NCBI RefSeq assembly: GCF_938046015.1 | Contig: NZ_CALIXW010000003.1 | Span: forward strand, 1-43,733 | Length of the DNA: 43,733 nucleotides | Source: an uncultured Porphyromonas sp. | Lineage (GTDB): Bacteria > Bacteroidota > Bacteroidia > Bacteroidales > Porphyromonadaceae | Reading direction: 5' to 3' | In this document: positions 7,059 to 15,383 of the stretch, in pieces | Layout of the letters: the number at the start of each line of letters is the position of its first letter | Numbering within the stretch: position 1 is the first letter of the stretch | The notes under the pieces: model-generated | Databases searched by the model: none | Told to the model about the DNA's origin: nothing | Seen by the model: the letters and a program-made list of their open reading frames with translations, nothing else | Made by a program: the position numbers and the translations under genes

Positions 7059-7688
7059 TTAGTCTTTGCTTGATTGCTTGATAGTGAGGCCGTAGATAGC
7101 TCCGAGCCGCTGCTCTAGCTCTGGAATCTTGGCCTTGCGCAGCTGGAGGTGGAGGATGCAGCTCTCGCGGAAATCTTGAGCCTTTACCTCGGCCTCGAGC
7201 TCCTTGACGTGACGCATCACGAGACCCATGAGCTCATAGCCAAAGTAGAGCTCAACCTCCTCGGTGAGGATGCATTCCTTTCGCTCGGCGGGCTCGAGGG
7301 CGGCCAGTCCAGCCTCGCGATAGGCCTCGATCAGTCCGCTGGTCCCCAGCTTGACTCCACCAAAGTAGCGAACCACCAGTACGATGACCTCCGTCAGCCC
7401 TAGGGAGGTGATGATCCCTAGGATGGGCCTCCCAGCCGTCCCTGAGGGCTCTCCATCATCGTTGGCGCGGGTTGTGCTGCCATCCGGGCCTAGCCGATAG
7501 GCCCAGCAGACATGGCGGGCATCGTAGTAGAGGCTACGGACTGCGGCAACGTGCCCCAGCGCTTCCTCCTCGGTCGTGACGGGGTAGGCAAAGGAGAGGA
7601 ACTTACTCCGCTTCTCGGAGTAGTTGCCCTCTGATTCGCCCGCTATCGTCCAGTAGCTATCCTTTATCTCGATTAGCTCTTCGCTCAC
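7059..7688 (-). CDS. yigZ: YigZ/IMPACT family protein
   Basis: A 209-residue member of the widespread UPF0029/IMPACT family, whose eukaryotic relative regulates the GCN2 kinase; the bacterial role is still poorly defined. Family signatures are clear: SEKRSKFLSFAYPV, ARHVCWAYRLG, NDDGEPSGTAGRPIL and VVRYFGGVKLGTSGLIEAYREA, then a C-terminal ferredoxin-like domain. The start is a GTG at 7688, forced by an in-frame TAA three codons upstream; GAGGTAAACC just before it offers a ribosome site. Only 13 bp separate it from the dapA stop, so it is probably cotranscribed with dapA. Confidence 0.9.
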   Translation of the reverse strand: MSEELIEIKDSYWTIAGESEGNYSEKRSKFLSFAYPVTTEEEALGHVAAVRSLYYDARHVCWAYRLGPDGSTTRANDDGEPSGTAGRPILGIITSLGLTEVIVLVVRYFGGVKLGTSGLIEAYREAGLAALEPAERKECILTEEVELYFGYELMGLVMRHVKELEAEVKAQDFRESCILHLQLRKAKIPELEQRLGAIYGLTIKQSSKD

Positions 7689-7701
7689 GGTTTACCTCGT
7701 G

Positions 7702-8619
7702 CTAGCCTTTCCGCCCTTGTTCGTAGTGGATCAAGCTCTGGGCTGCTTGGCCTAGCTTGGCCTTGAGCTCCTCGCTGACGGGAACTAGAGGAAGGCGCAG
7801 TTGCTCACTTGCGATGAGCCCCATTTCTAGGAGAAGAGCCTTGATGCCTGCGGGGTTCCCCTCCTGGAAGAGTAGGGTGTTGATCTGCTGCATCTCGGTC
7901 TGTATCATGTCCGCCTCGGGATACTTCTGCTCCATCGCCAGATGGATGAGCTCCGAGGTGAGCTGGGGGAAGGCGTTACCGACTACAGAGATGACTCCTT
8001 GGGCACCCTGCTGCATGAAGGCGACGCTGAGGGCGTCATCCCCTGAGAGGACTACGAAGTCCTCGGGAAGCTCAGCTGAGGTAATCTGTCCTGCCTGCTG
8101 AGGGAAGCCCGAGGCCTCCTTGACCCCGATGATATTGTCAAAGTCACGAGCTAGGCGTACGACTGTGTCAGAGGCCATATTGACCCCTACGCGCCCGGGT
8201 ACATTATATAGGACTATGGGGAGACGGCTGCAGCGAGCCAGGTGGGCGAAGTGCTGATAGATGCCCTCCTGGGAAGGCTTGTTGTAGTATGGGACTACGG
8301 AGAGTATTCCTTGAATACCCTCGGTGTCGAGGTCTGCAATGCGTTGCCCGATCTCTCGGGTGTTGTTCCCCCCAAGGCCGATCATGATGGGGCAGCGTCC
8401 AGCCACCTCCTCTATTACGAAGCGGGTGACCTGATCACGCTCCTCGCGTGTCAAGCAGGGAGATTCGCCCGTCGTCCCGTGGACGACGATAAAATCCGTC
8501 GCTTGATTCTTCAGTAGGTGGTTGAGTAGAGTGCGTAGGCTCTGATAGTCTACCTCTCCTCGCCCGTCGAAGGGGGTGACGAGGGCTACTCCTAGCCCAC
8601 GGAATGCATGCTTGCTCAT
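7702..8619 (-). CDS. dapA: 4-hydroxy-tetrahydrodipicolinate synthase
   Basis: Condenses pyruvate with aspartate semialdehyde, the first committed step of the diaminopimelate/lysine pathway. The 305-residue TIM-barrel shows the hallmark GTTGES (48-53), the catalytic Tyr138 (LYNVPGR) and the Schiff-base Lys167 (IIGVKEASG). Length is normal for the family. It heads a same-strand run dapA, yigZ, wzx, rex and FAH with short gaps or overlaps. A TAnnTTTG box lies 48 bp upstream. Diaminopimelate also feeds peptidoglycan, which sits well with a flippase gene downstream, though functional coupling is only inferred. Confidence 0.95.
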   Translation of the reverse strand: MSKHAFRGLGVALVTPFDGRGEVDYQSLRTLLNHLLKNQATDFIVVHGTTGESPCLTREERDQVTRFVIEEVAGRCPIMIGLGGNNTREIGQRIADLDTEGIQGILSVVPYYNKPSQEGIYQHFAHLARCSRLPIVLYNVPGRVGVNMASDTVVRLARDFDNIIGVKEASGFPQQAGQITSAELPEDFVVLSGDDALSVAFMQQGAQGVISVVGNAFPQLTSELIHLAMEQKYPEADMIQTEMQQINTLLFQEGNPAGIKALLLEMGLIASEQLRLPLVPVSEELKAKLGQAAQSLIHYEQGRKG

Positions 8620-8666
8620 ACGCTGTCGTCTGACTGGAGAGCCCTGCCCTCCTGCTTGTGATGGAG

Positions 8667-8674
8667 CAAATATA
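8667..8674 (-). promoter_or_regulatory. Probable -7 box for the dapA cluster
   Basis: The minus strand reads TATATTTG, 48 bp before the dapA ATG. No clear -33 TTTG. The divergent outer-membrane gene promoter lies about 55 bp away, so the two start sites share one short regulatory gap. Confidence 0.45.
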
Positions 8675-8728
8675 ATGATTTTTGACTAGTATTCGTAAGA
8701 CTTCGTTTTGGAGTCGGCAGGCTATCTG

Positions 8729-8760
8729 TTTGATAGCAAGGGGACTTTTAGCTACCTTTG
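8729..8760 (+). promoter_or_regulatory. Bacteroides-type promoter of the outer-membrane barrel gene
   Basis: TTTG at 8729-8732 and TACCTTTG at 8753-8760 are separated by exactly 20 bp, the canonical -33/-7 arrangement. Transcription should start around 8767, giving a leader of roughly 20 nt. Confidence 0.75.
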
Positions 8761-8786
8761 CACCAGGTAAGTGTAATCGTAACAAT

Positions 8787-9443
8787 ATGCAAATGGTAAG
8801 TGTTAAGAAACTAGGGCTCCTAGCCCTTGGCCTCCTCATCGGGGCTTCCAGCATGTCCGCCCAGGTCCTGGGCCCCTTGAGCTACCGTGCTGAGGTCGGT
8901 ACTACGTTCTCTAAGATCTCTGCTCTTGGCCTTGGGATGAACGGGGACAAGGGGAAGCAGTTTGTCAGCTTCCGCGTCGGGGGTAGCGTCGTGATGCCCT
9001 TCGAGGGTACTGCCTTGAGCTTCAACCCTGGGCTCTATCTCTTGGGGCGTGGTGAGAAGCAGGGCTCGCTGCTGGCTACTCAGAAGGATCCCTACGAAGT
9101 CAGTAGCTATGCGCTGCAGCTTCCTCTCGAAGTCTCGCTGATGCTGGCTGAGTTCGACGAGAAGCAGCACCTCTATATCAACGCTGCTCCCTACGTAGCC
9201 TATGGCCTGAGCGCTAAGCTCTCTGGTCATGGCGAGAGCGTCAACCTCTACAAGCAGAAGATCTTCCGCCGCATGGACGTCGGTGCTGGGGTGAGTCTCC
9301 TCTACAAGTATCGCAAGGCCTTCCTGCGTGTGGGCTTCGACACGAGCCTTATGGGTCAGGTCAAGGGCGCACACGAGGCACTGGTCAATGTCGGTACCTC
9401 GCGCTTCTTCACGACTAATATCTCTGTAGGCTATCAGTTCTAA
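8787..9443 (+). CDS. Outer-membrane beta-barrel family protein
   Basis: A secreted 218-residue protein with a signal peptide (VSVKKLGLLALGLLIGASSMSAQ, cleavage after SAQ) and an amphipathic beta-rich mature part. It ends in a terminal aromatic (ISVGYQF), typical of Bacteroidota outer-membrane barrels of the PorT/OmpW-like size class. The frame is open from 8682, but the promoter at 8729-8760 lies inside that extension, so the ATG at 8787 (or the one at 8793) is the start. The segments FVSFRVGGSVVMPF and LSFNPGLYLLGRG read as paired strands. Function is unknown; a structural or adhesive porin-like role is only a guess. Confidence 0.75.
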   Translation: MQMVSVKKLGLLALGLLIGASSMSAQVLGPLSYRAEVGTTFSKISALGLGMNGDKGKQFVSFRVGGSVVMPFEGTALSFNPGLYLLGRGEKQGSLLATQKDPYEVSSYALQLPLEVSLMLAEFDEKQHLYINAAPYVAYGLSAKLSGHGESVNLYKQKIFRRMDVGAGVSLLYKYRKAFLRVGFDTSLMGQVKGAHEALVNVGTSRFFTTNISVGYQF

Positions 9444-9485
9444 TCTACGCTAGTAAAGTACGCTGCGCGCAGCGTCTCGATAAGG

Positions 9486-9523
9486 CATCGCCCCCTGTGA
9501 CCCGATGGTCGCAGGGGGCGATG
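9486..9523 (+). terminator. Terminator between outer-membrane gene and DUF438 gene
   Basis: CATCGCCCCCTG (9486-9497) pairs with CAGGGGGCGATG (9512-9523), a perfect 12-bp stem with a 14-nt loop and GTCGTTT after it. It can serve both convergent genes. Confidence 0.75.
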
Positions 9524-9549
9524 GTCGTTTAGGGAGAGGCAAGGTGAGC

Positions 9550-11139
9550 CTAGCCCTGATGCTGGGTGATACGCTGGAGGATGGCTGCACGCAGCTCCTC
9601 GAGCGGCATGCCGCTGCGCTCACTCATCATCGCTAGAGTTGCCTTGGGGATCATGATGCGTGCCAGGGGAGAGGAGAGCATCTTGAAGGCTGGGTTGATC
9701 TCTGGGAGAGCTTGCTTGAGCCAGGGATAGGCCTCGAGCAGGGCTTTGAGGCGTGTCTCGGGGCCTAGCTCTAGGGGCTCGGAGGCCGAAGGCGTGGGCT
9801 CGGGGCTGCCTTCTTCTGGCTCTTGGACTACCTCGGGCGCAGCTGCGGAAGTTGTCTCAGCCTGGCCCTTGCTTGCCTCCTTATTGCTCTTGTCCCAAGT
9901 TAGCAGCGTGCGCGAGCCCTCGAGGCTACGGATACGTGTGCAGTCCTGCATCATCTCCAGGACGCCACGGAAGCGTCCCTCGGCATCGCGCACAGCGACG
10001 TAGTAGATGTAGATGAAGAACCCAGGCTTATTGATCCAGAAGTCTACCGAGTCCTGCTCCCCGCTGCGGAACTTCTCGATGATCTCCTCGACCAGGTGCA
10101 CGCTGGTGCGGGGGTGGCAGTTCTTGACGTCGCGGCCGATGACATTTTTGCTGCGGGGGAAGACGCGGTGCTCCGTATCGGTGTAGAAGCGTACGATCTC
10201 CTGCTCATCGACGTAGGAGAAGTCCACGGGCATGTGCTTGTAGACGAGGTTGACCTGCTCGAGGGTCATCTGTCCCGTAGCTAGCTCGAGTAGCTGATCG
10301 GGGCTGGAGCCGCCGCCGAAGCCATACTTGCCGAGGAGCTGAGCCAGTTCGCCTGCGAAGCCTGCAGCCTCCGCCCCTTGCGTAGGAGCGCTGGTCTTGG
10401 GCTGCTCACTGGCTCCCACTGTGATCCAGGCGAAGCCGATCTCTCGGTCGCCAGCCTTCATCTCCTCGAACTCCCGAGGGCTGATCATTGCCAGCGAAGT
10501 GGGGTAGAGGACGGTCTCCTCCTTCTGCATCAGGTCGAGTACGTCGGCCACTATGGTCTTCTGCTGTGCGATGAAGGCCTCATCCTGGTCCTCCTCCAGC
10601 AGGCGGCGCGCATCACGGATCTCATCGCGGACAAAGTCGTCGAGGAGCCACATGGTCGTCGTCGGGCGGTCGAAGCCCTTGCGCTCTAGGATCGAGTAGA
10701 GCTGGTTCTGCTTGCGTGAGAGGTGCGTGCGCCACTTCTGCAGCTCGTCGTAGAGCCCTAGCCACTCGTTCTTGATGACGGGATAGGGGGCGAGGCGCTC
10801 GACTTCCTTGAGCCACTTGCGCATCTCGTCATTCTCGCGGTAGTAGCACATGATGGGGTGCTCGGGGTCGAGCTCGGGGCGCCCCGTGTCGAGCAGCCCG
10901 TCGAAGAGTAGCATCATCTGCTGGATGTCCTCCTTGCGGCATTCATCCTCCTCGAAGGTCTTCAGCTCCTGCTCCGCCAGCGCTAGCTCATAGGGGCGGA
11001 TCTTTTTGACCTGCTGGCGTAGCTCGGCCTGTGCCTCCGAGAGGCTCAGCTGCCCCGCTAGATAGCGAGCCTTGATGTCGAGGACGCGCTTGAGCTTCTC
11101 CATATCCACCTCAGGGAGGTGCTTCCTCATATCTTCCAT
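9550..11139 (-). CDS. DUF438 protein with hemerythrin-like, PAS and DUF1858-like domains
   Basis: A 529-residue cytoplasmic protein of the DUF438 family, thought to sense redox or small ligands. Order of parts: an N-terminal DUF438 helical domain (about 1-80), a hemerythrin-like four-helix region (about 90-215), a PAS domain with the family sequence VIGRDVKNCHP (about 300-415), a Pro/Glu/Ser linker, and a C-terminal ScdA/DUF1858-like helical domain (about 460-525). In the hemerythrin region the EHPI and THLSRK histidines are kept, but the segment usually reading RKEN is RKQN, and the one I remember as containing a His before the conserved Arg reads DDFVR. Iron binding may be altered. It lies 11 bp after the cupin gene, so the two are probably one operon. 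Confidence 0.8.
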   Translation of the reverse strand: MEDMRKHLPEVDMEKLKRVLDIKARYLAGQLSLSEAQAELRQQVKKIRPYELALAEQELKTFEEDECRKEDIQQMMLLFDGLLDTGRPELDPEHPIMCYYRENDEMRKWLKEVERLAPYPVIKNEWLGLYDELQKWRTHLSRKQNQLYSILERKGFDRPTTTMWLLDDFVRDEIRDARRLLEEDQDEAFIAQQKTIVADVLDLMQKEETVLYPTSLAMISPREFEEMKAGDREIGFAWITVGASEQPKTSAPTQGAEAAGFAGELAQLLGKYGFGGGSSPDQLLELATGQMTLEQVNLVYKHMPVDFSYVDEQEIVRFYTDTEHRVFPRSKNVIGRDVKNCHPRTSVHLVEEIIEKFRSGEQDSVDFWINKPGFFIYIYYVAVRDAEGRFRGVLEMMQDCTRIRSLEGSRTLLTWDKSNKEASKGQAETTSAAAPEVVQEPEEGSPEPTPSASEPLELGPETRLKALLEAYPWLKQALPEINPAFKMLSSPLARIMIPKATLAMMSERSGMPLEELRAAILQRITQHQG

Positions 11140-11150
11140 GCTCGCTGCTC

Positions 11151-11435
11151 TTAGGGGCGCTTGACTAGGGATACGAAGAACTCGCTATCTACGAGCGCTT
11201 CGATGGAGATGGTCGCCTCGCCAGGGAAGCTGAGTACGGTCCCTGGGCTGAGGTGGTGCTCCTCTACGCCGTCTAGTATAGTCTTGACCTCACCGCGGAC
11301 GATGGTGAAATATATCTCGTGGTCGAGGTGGTCGTGTGCGGGGATCACTTTCCCCTGGGGGAGGTTGACGTGTACGAGTTTGAAGTGTTCTTCCTTGATG
11401 ACTTGACCAAAGTCCTTGATCTCTGTTGCTATCAT
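11151..11435 (-). CDS. Small cupin-domain protein
   Basis: A 94-residue single-domain cupin. The first cupin motif is visible as PAHDHLDHEIYFTIVRGEVK with its two His and one Glu metal ligands; the second motif is partial (LSPGTVLSFPGE). Such proteins bind a metal and small molecules; the ligand cannot be inferred. The frame extends to a GTG at 11468, but the ATG at 11435 starts at the conserved MIATEIKDF and is preferred. It precedes the DUF438/PAS gene by 11 bp, suggesting that the two act in a shared sensing role. Confidence 0.8.
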   Translation of the reverse strand: MIATEIKDFGQVIKEEHFKLVHVNLPQGKVIPAHDHLDHEIYFTIVRGEVKTILDGVEEHHLSPGTVLSFPGEATISIEALVDSEFFVSLVKRP

Positions 11436-11604
11436 GATCTTGTAGCTATATATAGTGTGTAGCTCCACTTGGGAGAGGCCGCAGTAGGCTTGTTCTAGCC
11501 TAGATCGCTGCGGCTAGGGTGAGGGCAGGAGCTGAATGAACCCTCTGTAGGCAAAACAAGGCACGGGGTACTTCGGTTGCGCCTTGCTCTTAGCGATGAT
11601 GATC

Positions 11605-11664
11605 GAAGCCCCCAGCCCCGGAGGCTCTACTCGTCGGAGTATAGCTGCTGGGGCTGGGGGCTTC
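11605..11664 (-). terminator. Long-stem hairpin, probable terminator of manC
   Basis: GAAGCCCCCAGCCCC (11605-11619) pairs perfectly with 11650-11664, a 15-bp stem across a 30-nt loop, 25 bp past the manC stop at 11690. On the minus strand a GATCATCATC stretch follows, not a T run. Confidence 0.65.
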
Positions 11665-11689
11665 GCTGTAGGATCTGCGGTGTAGGAGC

Positions 11690-12778
11690 TTAGTCGAACT
11701 TCTTCTCAAAGCGGAGGGAGATCTCGCTCATAAACTCTCGGATACGCTGCTCCTGGTCGCGCTTGCAGATGAGCAGAGCGCCCTGGCTCTCGGAGATGAT
11801 GCAGTCGTCGATCCCTTGGACGACCACGAGCCGTTCGCTCTGGGTGCCGTCCATAGAGACGATATTGCCACTGGCCTCGTAGAAGAGCGCCTCGGTGTGT
11901 AGGGCTACATTCGCCTGCTCATCCTTTTCCTTGAGGCTGTAGAGCGAGCCCCAGGTGCCGAGGTCGGCCCAGCCGAAGTCCACGGGCAGCACCATCACAT
12001 TGCTCGCCTTCTCGAGGACGGCGTAGTCGATGGAGATATTGGGGCACTCGGGGAAGACCTTGCTGATGGTCTCCTGCTCTCTAGGTGTGGCGAAGCAGTC
12101 CTTGGCCTCCTCGAAGAGGGTGGTGAGGCTGGGGAGGTACTGCCCGAAGGCCTCGAGGATGCTGGGGATACTCCAGGCGAACATCCCGCTATTCCATAGG
12201 AACTCCCCGCTCTCGAAGAAAACCTGGGCCATCTCGCTGTTGGGCTTCTCGGTGAAGGTCTTCACCTTGTAGAACTCTTGGTCGGGCTCCCCGATGGTCT
12301 GTATATAGCCGTAGCCTGTCTCTGGACGTGAGGGGCGGATCCCGAGGGTTGCCAGCTGGGGGTGGGCGGCTACGTAGGCCAGTGACTTGCGGATAGCCTC
12401 GACGAAGAGGTCCTCATGGAGGATAAGGTGGTCTGCGGCAGTGACGATGACGTTCGCCTTAGGGTTCTTGGCCTGGATGTGGTAGCTAGCCCAAGCGATG
12501 CAGGGGGCGGTGTTGCGCCGCATCGGCTCCAGTAGGATCTGACTTTCCTGCAGCTCGGGGAGCTGCTCGAGGACGAGCGCCTTGTAGCGCGTGTTAGTCA
12601 CGACGACGAAGTTCTCTCGAGGGATGACCCGCGCAAAGCGGTCATAGGTCATCTGTAGGAGCGTGCGTCCTGTGCCGAAGATGTCTAGGAATTGCTTAGG
12701 CTTCGCCTCGCGACTGAAGGGCCAGAAGCGGCTACCTACGCCGCCGCCCATAATGACGCAATAGTTGTCTGTATGCAT
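11690..12778 (-). CDS. manC: Mannose-1-phosphate guanylyltransferase
   Basis: Makes GDP-mannose from mannose-1-phosphate and GTP, the precursor for mannose- and fucose-containing surface glycans. The N-terminal signature GGGVGSRFWPFSREAKPKQFL (starting at residue 11) holds the nucleotide-binding and catalytic residues. Downstream MRRNTAPCIAWAS, TAADHLI, FTEKP and LWNSGMFAW are all characteristic. At 362 residues it is the short form lacking the fused phosphomannose isomerase domain. It is transcribed alone between its promoter at 12835-12864 and the hairpin at 11605-11664. Confidence 0.95.
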   Translation of the reverse strand: MHTDNYCVIMGGGVGSRFWPFSREAKPKQFLDIFGTGRTLLQMTYDRFARVIPRENFVVVTNTRYKALVLEQLPELQESQILLEPMRRNTAPCIAWASYHIQAKNPKANVIVTAADHLILHEDLFVEAIRKSLAYVAAHPQLATLGIRPSRPETGYGYIQTIGEPDQEFYKVKTFTEKPNSEMAQVFFESGEFLWNSGMFAWSIPSILEAFGQYLPSLTTLFEEAKDCFATPREQETISKVFPECPNISIDYAVLEKASNVMVLPVDFGWADLGTWGSLYSLKEKDEQANVALHTEALFYEASGNIVSMDGTQSERLVVVQGIDDCIISESQGALLICKRDQEQRIREFMSEISLRFEKKFD

Positions 12779-12834
12779 CCTGGTGCTGTGAGTGTGGATC
12801 TTGCGATCGATGAGTTCCGTGACGAATCACTTCA

Positions 12835-12864
12835 CAAATGTATACAATAAAGCCGAGACTACAA
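12835..12864 (-). promoter_or_regulatory. Promoter of manC
   Basis: On the minus strand TTG (plus 12862-12864) and TACATTTG (plus 12835-12842) are spaced 19 bp apart, near the Bacteroides -33/-7 layout. The -7 box is 57 bp upstream of the manC ATG. Confidence 0.6.
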
Positions 12865-12865
12865 G

Positions 12866-13070
12866 GCTTTGGAGCGCTAGCTCTAGTCGGGACGCTCCAT
12901 TTGCCTCAAGTGCTGGGGGAGTAGCCCTTTGGGGAGCCCTTCGGTCAGGGCAAAGCGCTAGCCCGCGGCGAGCTGTCGGAGGCGCCTCGAAGTGCAGGCT
13001 GTGAGCTCGGTGGGCGAGGGGGCCTGGGTAAAGCTCAGGACAAGGCGCAGAGCAGTGACAGCCTTGCCCC
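12866..13070. other. Intergenic stretch without recognised genes
   Basis: Between the manC promoter and repeat array B I see no plausible gene. The stretch contains short scattered repeats such as AGCGCTAGC (near 12872 and 12955) and GGAGCCCTT-like words, but no structure I can name. No xseB gene follows xseA here. Confidence 0.5.
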
Positions 13071-13158
13071 AGCTCCCTGAGGGATGTCCCTCAGCCTCGT
13101 GATGGATATCCCTGACGCTCGCCACGGATGGCCCTCAGCACCCGCATTGATATCCCTC
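13071..13158 (-). repeat. Four-unit 22-bp repeat array B
   Basis: Read on the minus strand, GAGGG-type anchors start at 13158, 13136, 13114 (CAGGG) and 13092, exactly 22 bp apart. Unit 1 has GAGGGATATCAATG and unit 4 has the near-palindrome GAGGGACATCCCTC. It lies downstream of xseA, in the same direction. Confidence 0.95.
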
Positions 13159-13266
13159 AGGAGCGCTTCCCTTATGCTCGGATCTTTGCTAGGGCTTGTG
13201 CGTCCCTTAGCTCCTCCTAAAGTTAGAGGGAGCGTCGAGACCTCAGTGCTGGTATCGCTTTGGGGG

Positions 13267-14649
13267 CTAGCCCTCTACGCGTACCCGCACGGAGTCTTGG
13301 TAGAAGCAGAGCTCCAGCTCCTCTCCCGCCTGAAGTGCGCTTGCCGAGGTCTGGATCTGGCCAGCGCGCTTGACGATGCTGAAGCCTCTCCGTAGGATGT
13401 TGTCGGGGTGGGAGAGCCGTATCGCCTGCTCGTAGTGTACTAGCTGCTGATAGCTGCGACCGCGTAGATGCTCGAGCAGGAGCGGAAGGCGCAGCAGTGG
13501 GCGGTGTAGCTCCTGATGTGCCTCCTGTAGGCGTAGGCGTAGCAGATCGGGAAGGCGGCGCCCAAGCTGTCCAAGCTGGAAGTCTGCCCGACGTAGGGTG
13601 GACTGGGTCTGTAGCCCAAGCTGCGACTGCTGCTGGGTGAGGGTGTACTGCGCCCGAGCGATGCTGCGCTGTGCGGTCTGCTGTAGGCGGCTGCTGAGCA
13701 GCTGCAGGCTTTGGCCGCGCCCCAGCGAGAGGCGCTCTAGGAGTCGGGGGAGGCGCTCGCTGCAGTAGGCGACGCGTCCTAGCTCGGTCGCAAGCCCCTC
13801 GATGAGGTAGCTGGCGACAGCGGTCGGCGTCTTGAAGGAGCTATGAGCCACAAGGTCGAGGACGGAGACGTCTCGCTCGTGGCCTATGCCGGTGATGATG
13901 GGTAGGGGGTACTGGGCGCAGCTCTCACACAGACGGTAGTCGTCGAAGGCGCGGAGCTCGCTGACGGCGCCCCCGCCTCGGATGATGACCACGGCGTCGA
14001 AGTGCTCCTGGTACCTAAGTATGCGCTCGAGGGCCGAGAGGATGGAGTCCGTCGTCTGCTCTCCCTGCATCTGCGCGCGGAAGAGGGCGGTATAGAGCTT
14101 GACCCCGTAACTATTGGCCTCGATTTGCCGCATGAAGTCCCCGTAGCCTGCTGCGGTGGGCGAGGAGATGATCGCCAGACGCTGCAGGGGCTCGGGAAGC
14201 TCCAGCTCCTTGTTCATCTCGAGGAGCCCCTGTCGCTTGAGGCGGGCTATGGTCTCCTGTCTGAGGCGTGCGAGCTCGCCGAGAGAGTAGCGGGGGTCGA
14301 TGTCGGCGATGTTGAGACTTAGTCCATAGAGCTCGTGGTAGCTGAGGCTAACCAGAGCCAGCACGTTCATCCCCGAGCTGAGGCTACCTAGCCTCTGCTG
14401 GGCGAATGCCCGCTCGATCTGCTGATAGGCTGTACTCCATATAGTAGCACGTACGCGCGCGACGATATCGCCCCCAGCTCCCTTCTCTAGGAGCTCGAGG
14501 TAGCCATGGCCTCCCGCGCCAGAGCGCCTTAGGTCGCTCACCTCAGCACGTACCCAGTAGCGTGTCGGGTAGGTGTACTCGATGCAGCGCCGCACCGAGC
14601 GGAGGAGCTCACTGAGGCTGAAGGAGCGGAGGTTCGCGCTATCCTCCAT
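13267..14649 (-). CDS. xseA: Exodeoxyribonuclease VII large subunit
   Basis: Catalytic subunit of ExoVII, which degrades single-stranded DNA from either end during repair. The 460-residue protein has an N-terminal OB-fold (RYWVRAEVSDLRR to about residue 100), then the nuclease core with PLQRLAIISSPTAAGYGDF, the VVIIRGGGAVSELRAFDDY motif and PIITGIGHERDVSVLDLVAH, then a long Gln/Arg/Leu-rich coiled coil and a short C-terminal domain (LRRGFSIVKRAGQ). All conserved catalytic-core motifs are present. The small subunit gene xseB is not next to it. Only 11 bp separate it from the Lrp-like gene upstream, so the two are probably cotranscribed. Confidence 0.95.
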   Translation of the reverse strand: MEDSANLRSFSLSELLRSVRRCIEYTYPTRYWVRAEVSDLRRSGAGGHGYLELLEKGAGGDIVARVRATIWSTAYQQIERAFAQQRLGSLSSGMNVLALVSLSYHELYGLSLNIADIDPRYSLGELARLRQETIARLKRQGLLEMNKELELPEPLQRLAIISSPTAAGYGDFMRQIEANSYGVKLYTALFRAQMQGEQTTDSILSALERILRYQEHFDAVVIIRGGGAVSELRAFDDYRLCESCAQYPLPIITGIGHERDVSVLDLVAHSSFKTPTAVASYLIEGLATELGRVAYCSERLPRLLERLSLGRGQSLQLLSSRLQQTAQRSIARAQYTLTQQQSQLGLQTQSTLRRADFQLGQLGRRLPDLLRLRLQEAHQELHRPLLRLPLLLEHLRGRSYQQLVHYEQAIRLSHPDNILRRGFSIVKRAGQIQTSASALQAGEELELCFYQDSVRVRVEG

Positions 14650-14660
14650 CGTATCTCGGA

Positions 14661-15131
14661 CTATTGGGGCGGCTGATTGGGGATGTGGATGCTGCGCTCG
14701 AAGCTAACGTCCAGCGAGATGAGCGTCTCCGTGGCCGTGACCCCAGGGATCTCCTGTATGGTGCCGTTGAGGATGCGCATGAGGTCGTTATTGTCCGTAG
14801 CGTAGAGCTTGATGAGCAGGGTGTAGGGGCCCGTCGTATAGTGGCACTCGACGATCTCAGGGATGCGCTCCAGCAGGGCGGCTACCTCCTTGTAGAGCGA
14901 TCCGCGCTCGAGGCGAACGCCGACGAAGGTGCAGGTGTTGTAGCCTAGCATCTTGGGGCTGACGTGGTACTTCAGTCCTGTGATGACGCCGTTCTCGATC
15001 ATGCGCTGTAGGCGCTGATTGACGGAGGAGCGCGAGCTGTTCTCCCCTTCTGCCACGTTGCGTAGGGGGACACGAGCGTTCACGGTCAGCCGACGCAGGA
15101 TCTTTAGGTCTAGTTCGTTCAACTTCTTCAT
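14661..15131 (-). CDS. Lrp/AsnC family transcriptional regulator
   Basis: A 156-residue regulator: N-terminal winged helix (MKKLNELDLKILRRLTVNARVPLRNVAE, then SRSSVNQRLQRMIENGVI) and C-terminal RAM ligand-binding domain (GYNTCTFVGVRLERG, then VECHYTTGPYTLLIKLYA). Members bind amino acids and control their metabolism or transport; the effector here is unknown. The frame runs on to 15239, but the family start is the ATG at 15131, and a TAnnTTTG box lies 41 bp upstream, inside the extension. It is followed by xseA after 11 bp. Confidence 0.92.
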   Translation of the reverse strand: MKKLNELDLKILRRLTVNARVPLRNVAEGENSSRSSVNQRLQRMIENGVITGLKYHVSPKMLGYNTCTFVGVRLERGSLYKEVAALLERIPEIVECHYTTGPYTLLIKLYATDNNDLMRILNGTIQEIPGVTATETLISLDVSFERSIHIPNQPPQ

Positions 15132-15172
15132 TGGGACTCTGAATCTTGCTATTTGCTGTGGTTCCTTTTCTA

Positions 15173-15180
15173 CAAAAGTA
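15173..15180 (-). promoter_or_regulatory. Probable -7 box for the Lrp-like/xseA unit
   Basis: The minus strand reads TACTTTTG, matching TAnnTTTG, 41 bp before the ATG at 15131. A -33 TTTG is not seen at the right spacing. Confidence 0.45.
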
Positions 15181-15383
15181 CGAAACTTTCCTGCGATATA
15201 GCATTTTGTTACAATTTGTAGGGTGGGGGAGCTCCTCAAGCGTATGTGGAAGGACTGTCTGCTGGTTTGGGGAGGGAGTGTGCTAAGGACGGAAGTGCTC
15301 GCCCCGCCTTGTTGGGGCTGGCTTGAGAAGTAAGGGAGGGGAGGGCGCTACCTTTGGAGCAGCCATACTGAGCCTAAAAAGCA

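Noticed and set aside
15349..15356. Promoter-like TACCTTTG on the plus strand near the tRNA
   Set aside because: No -33 partner and no gene downstream on that strand; it would read antisense into the tRNA.
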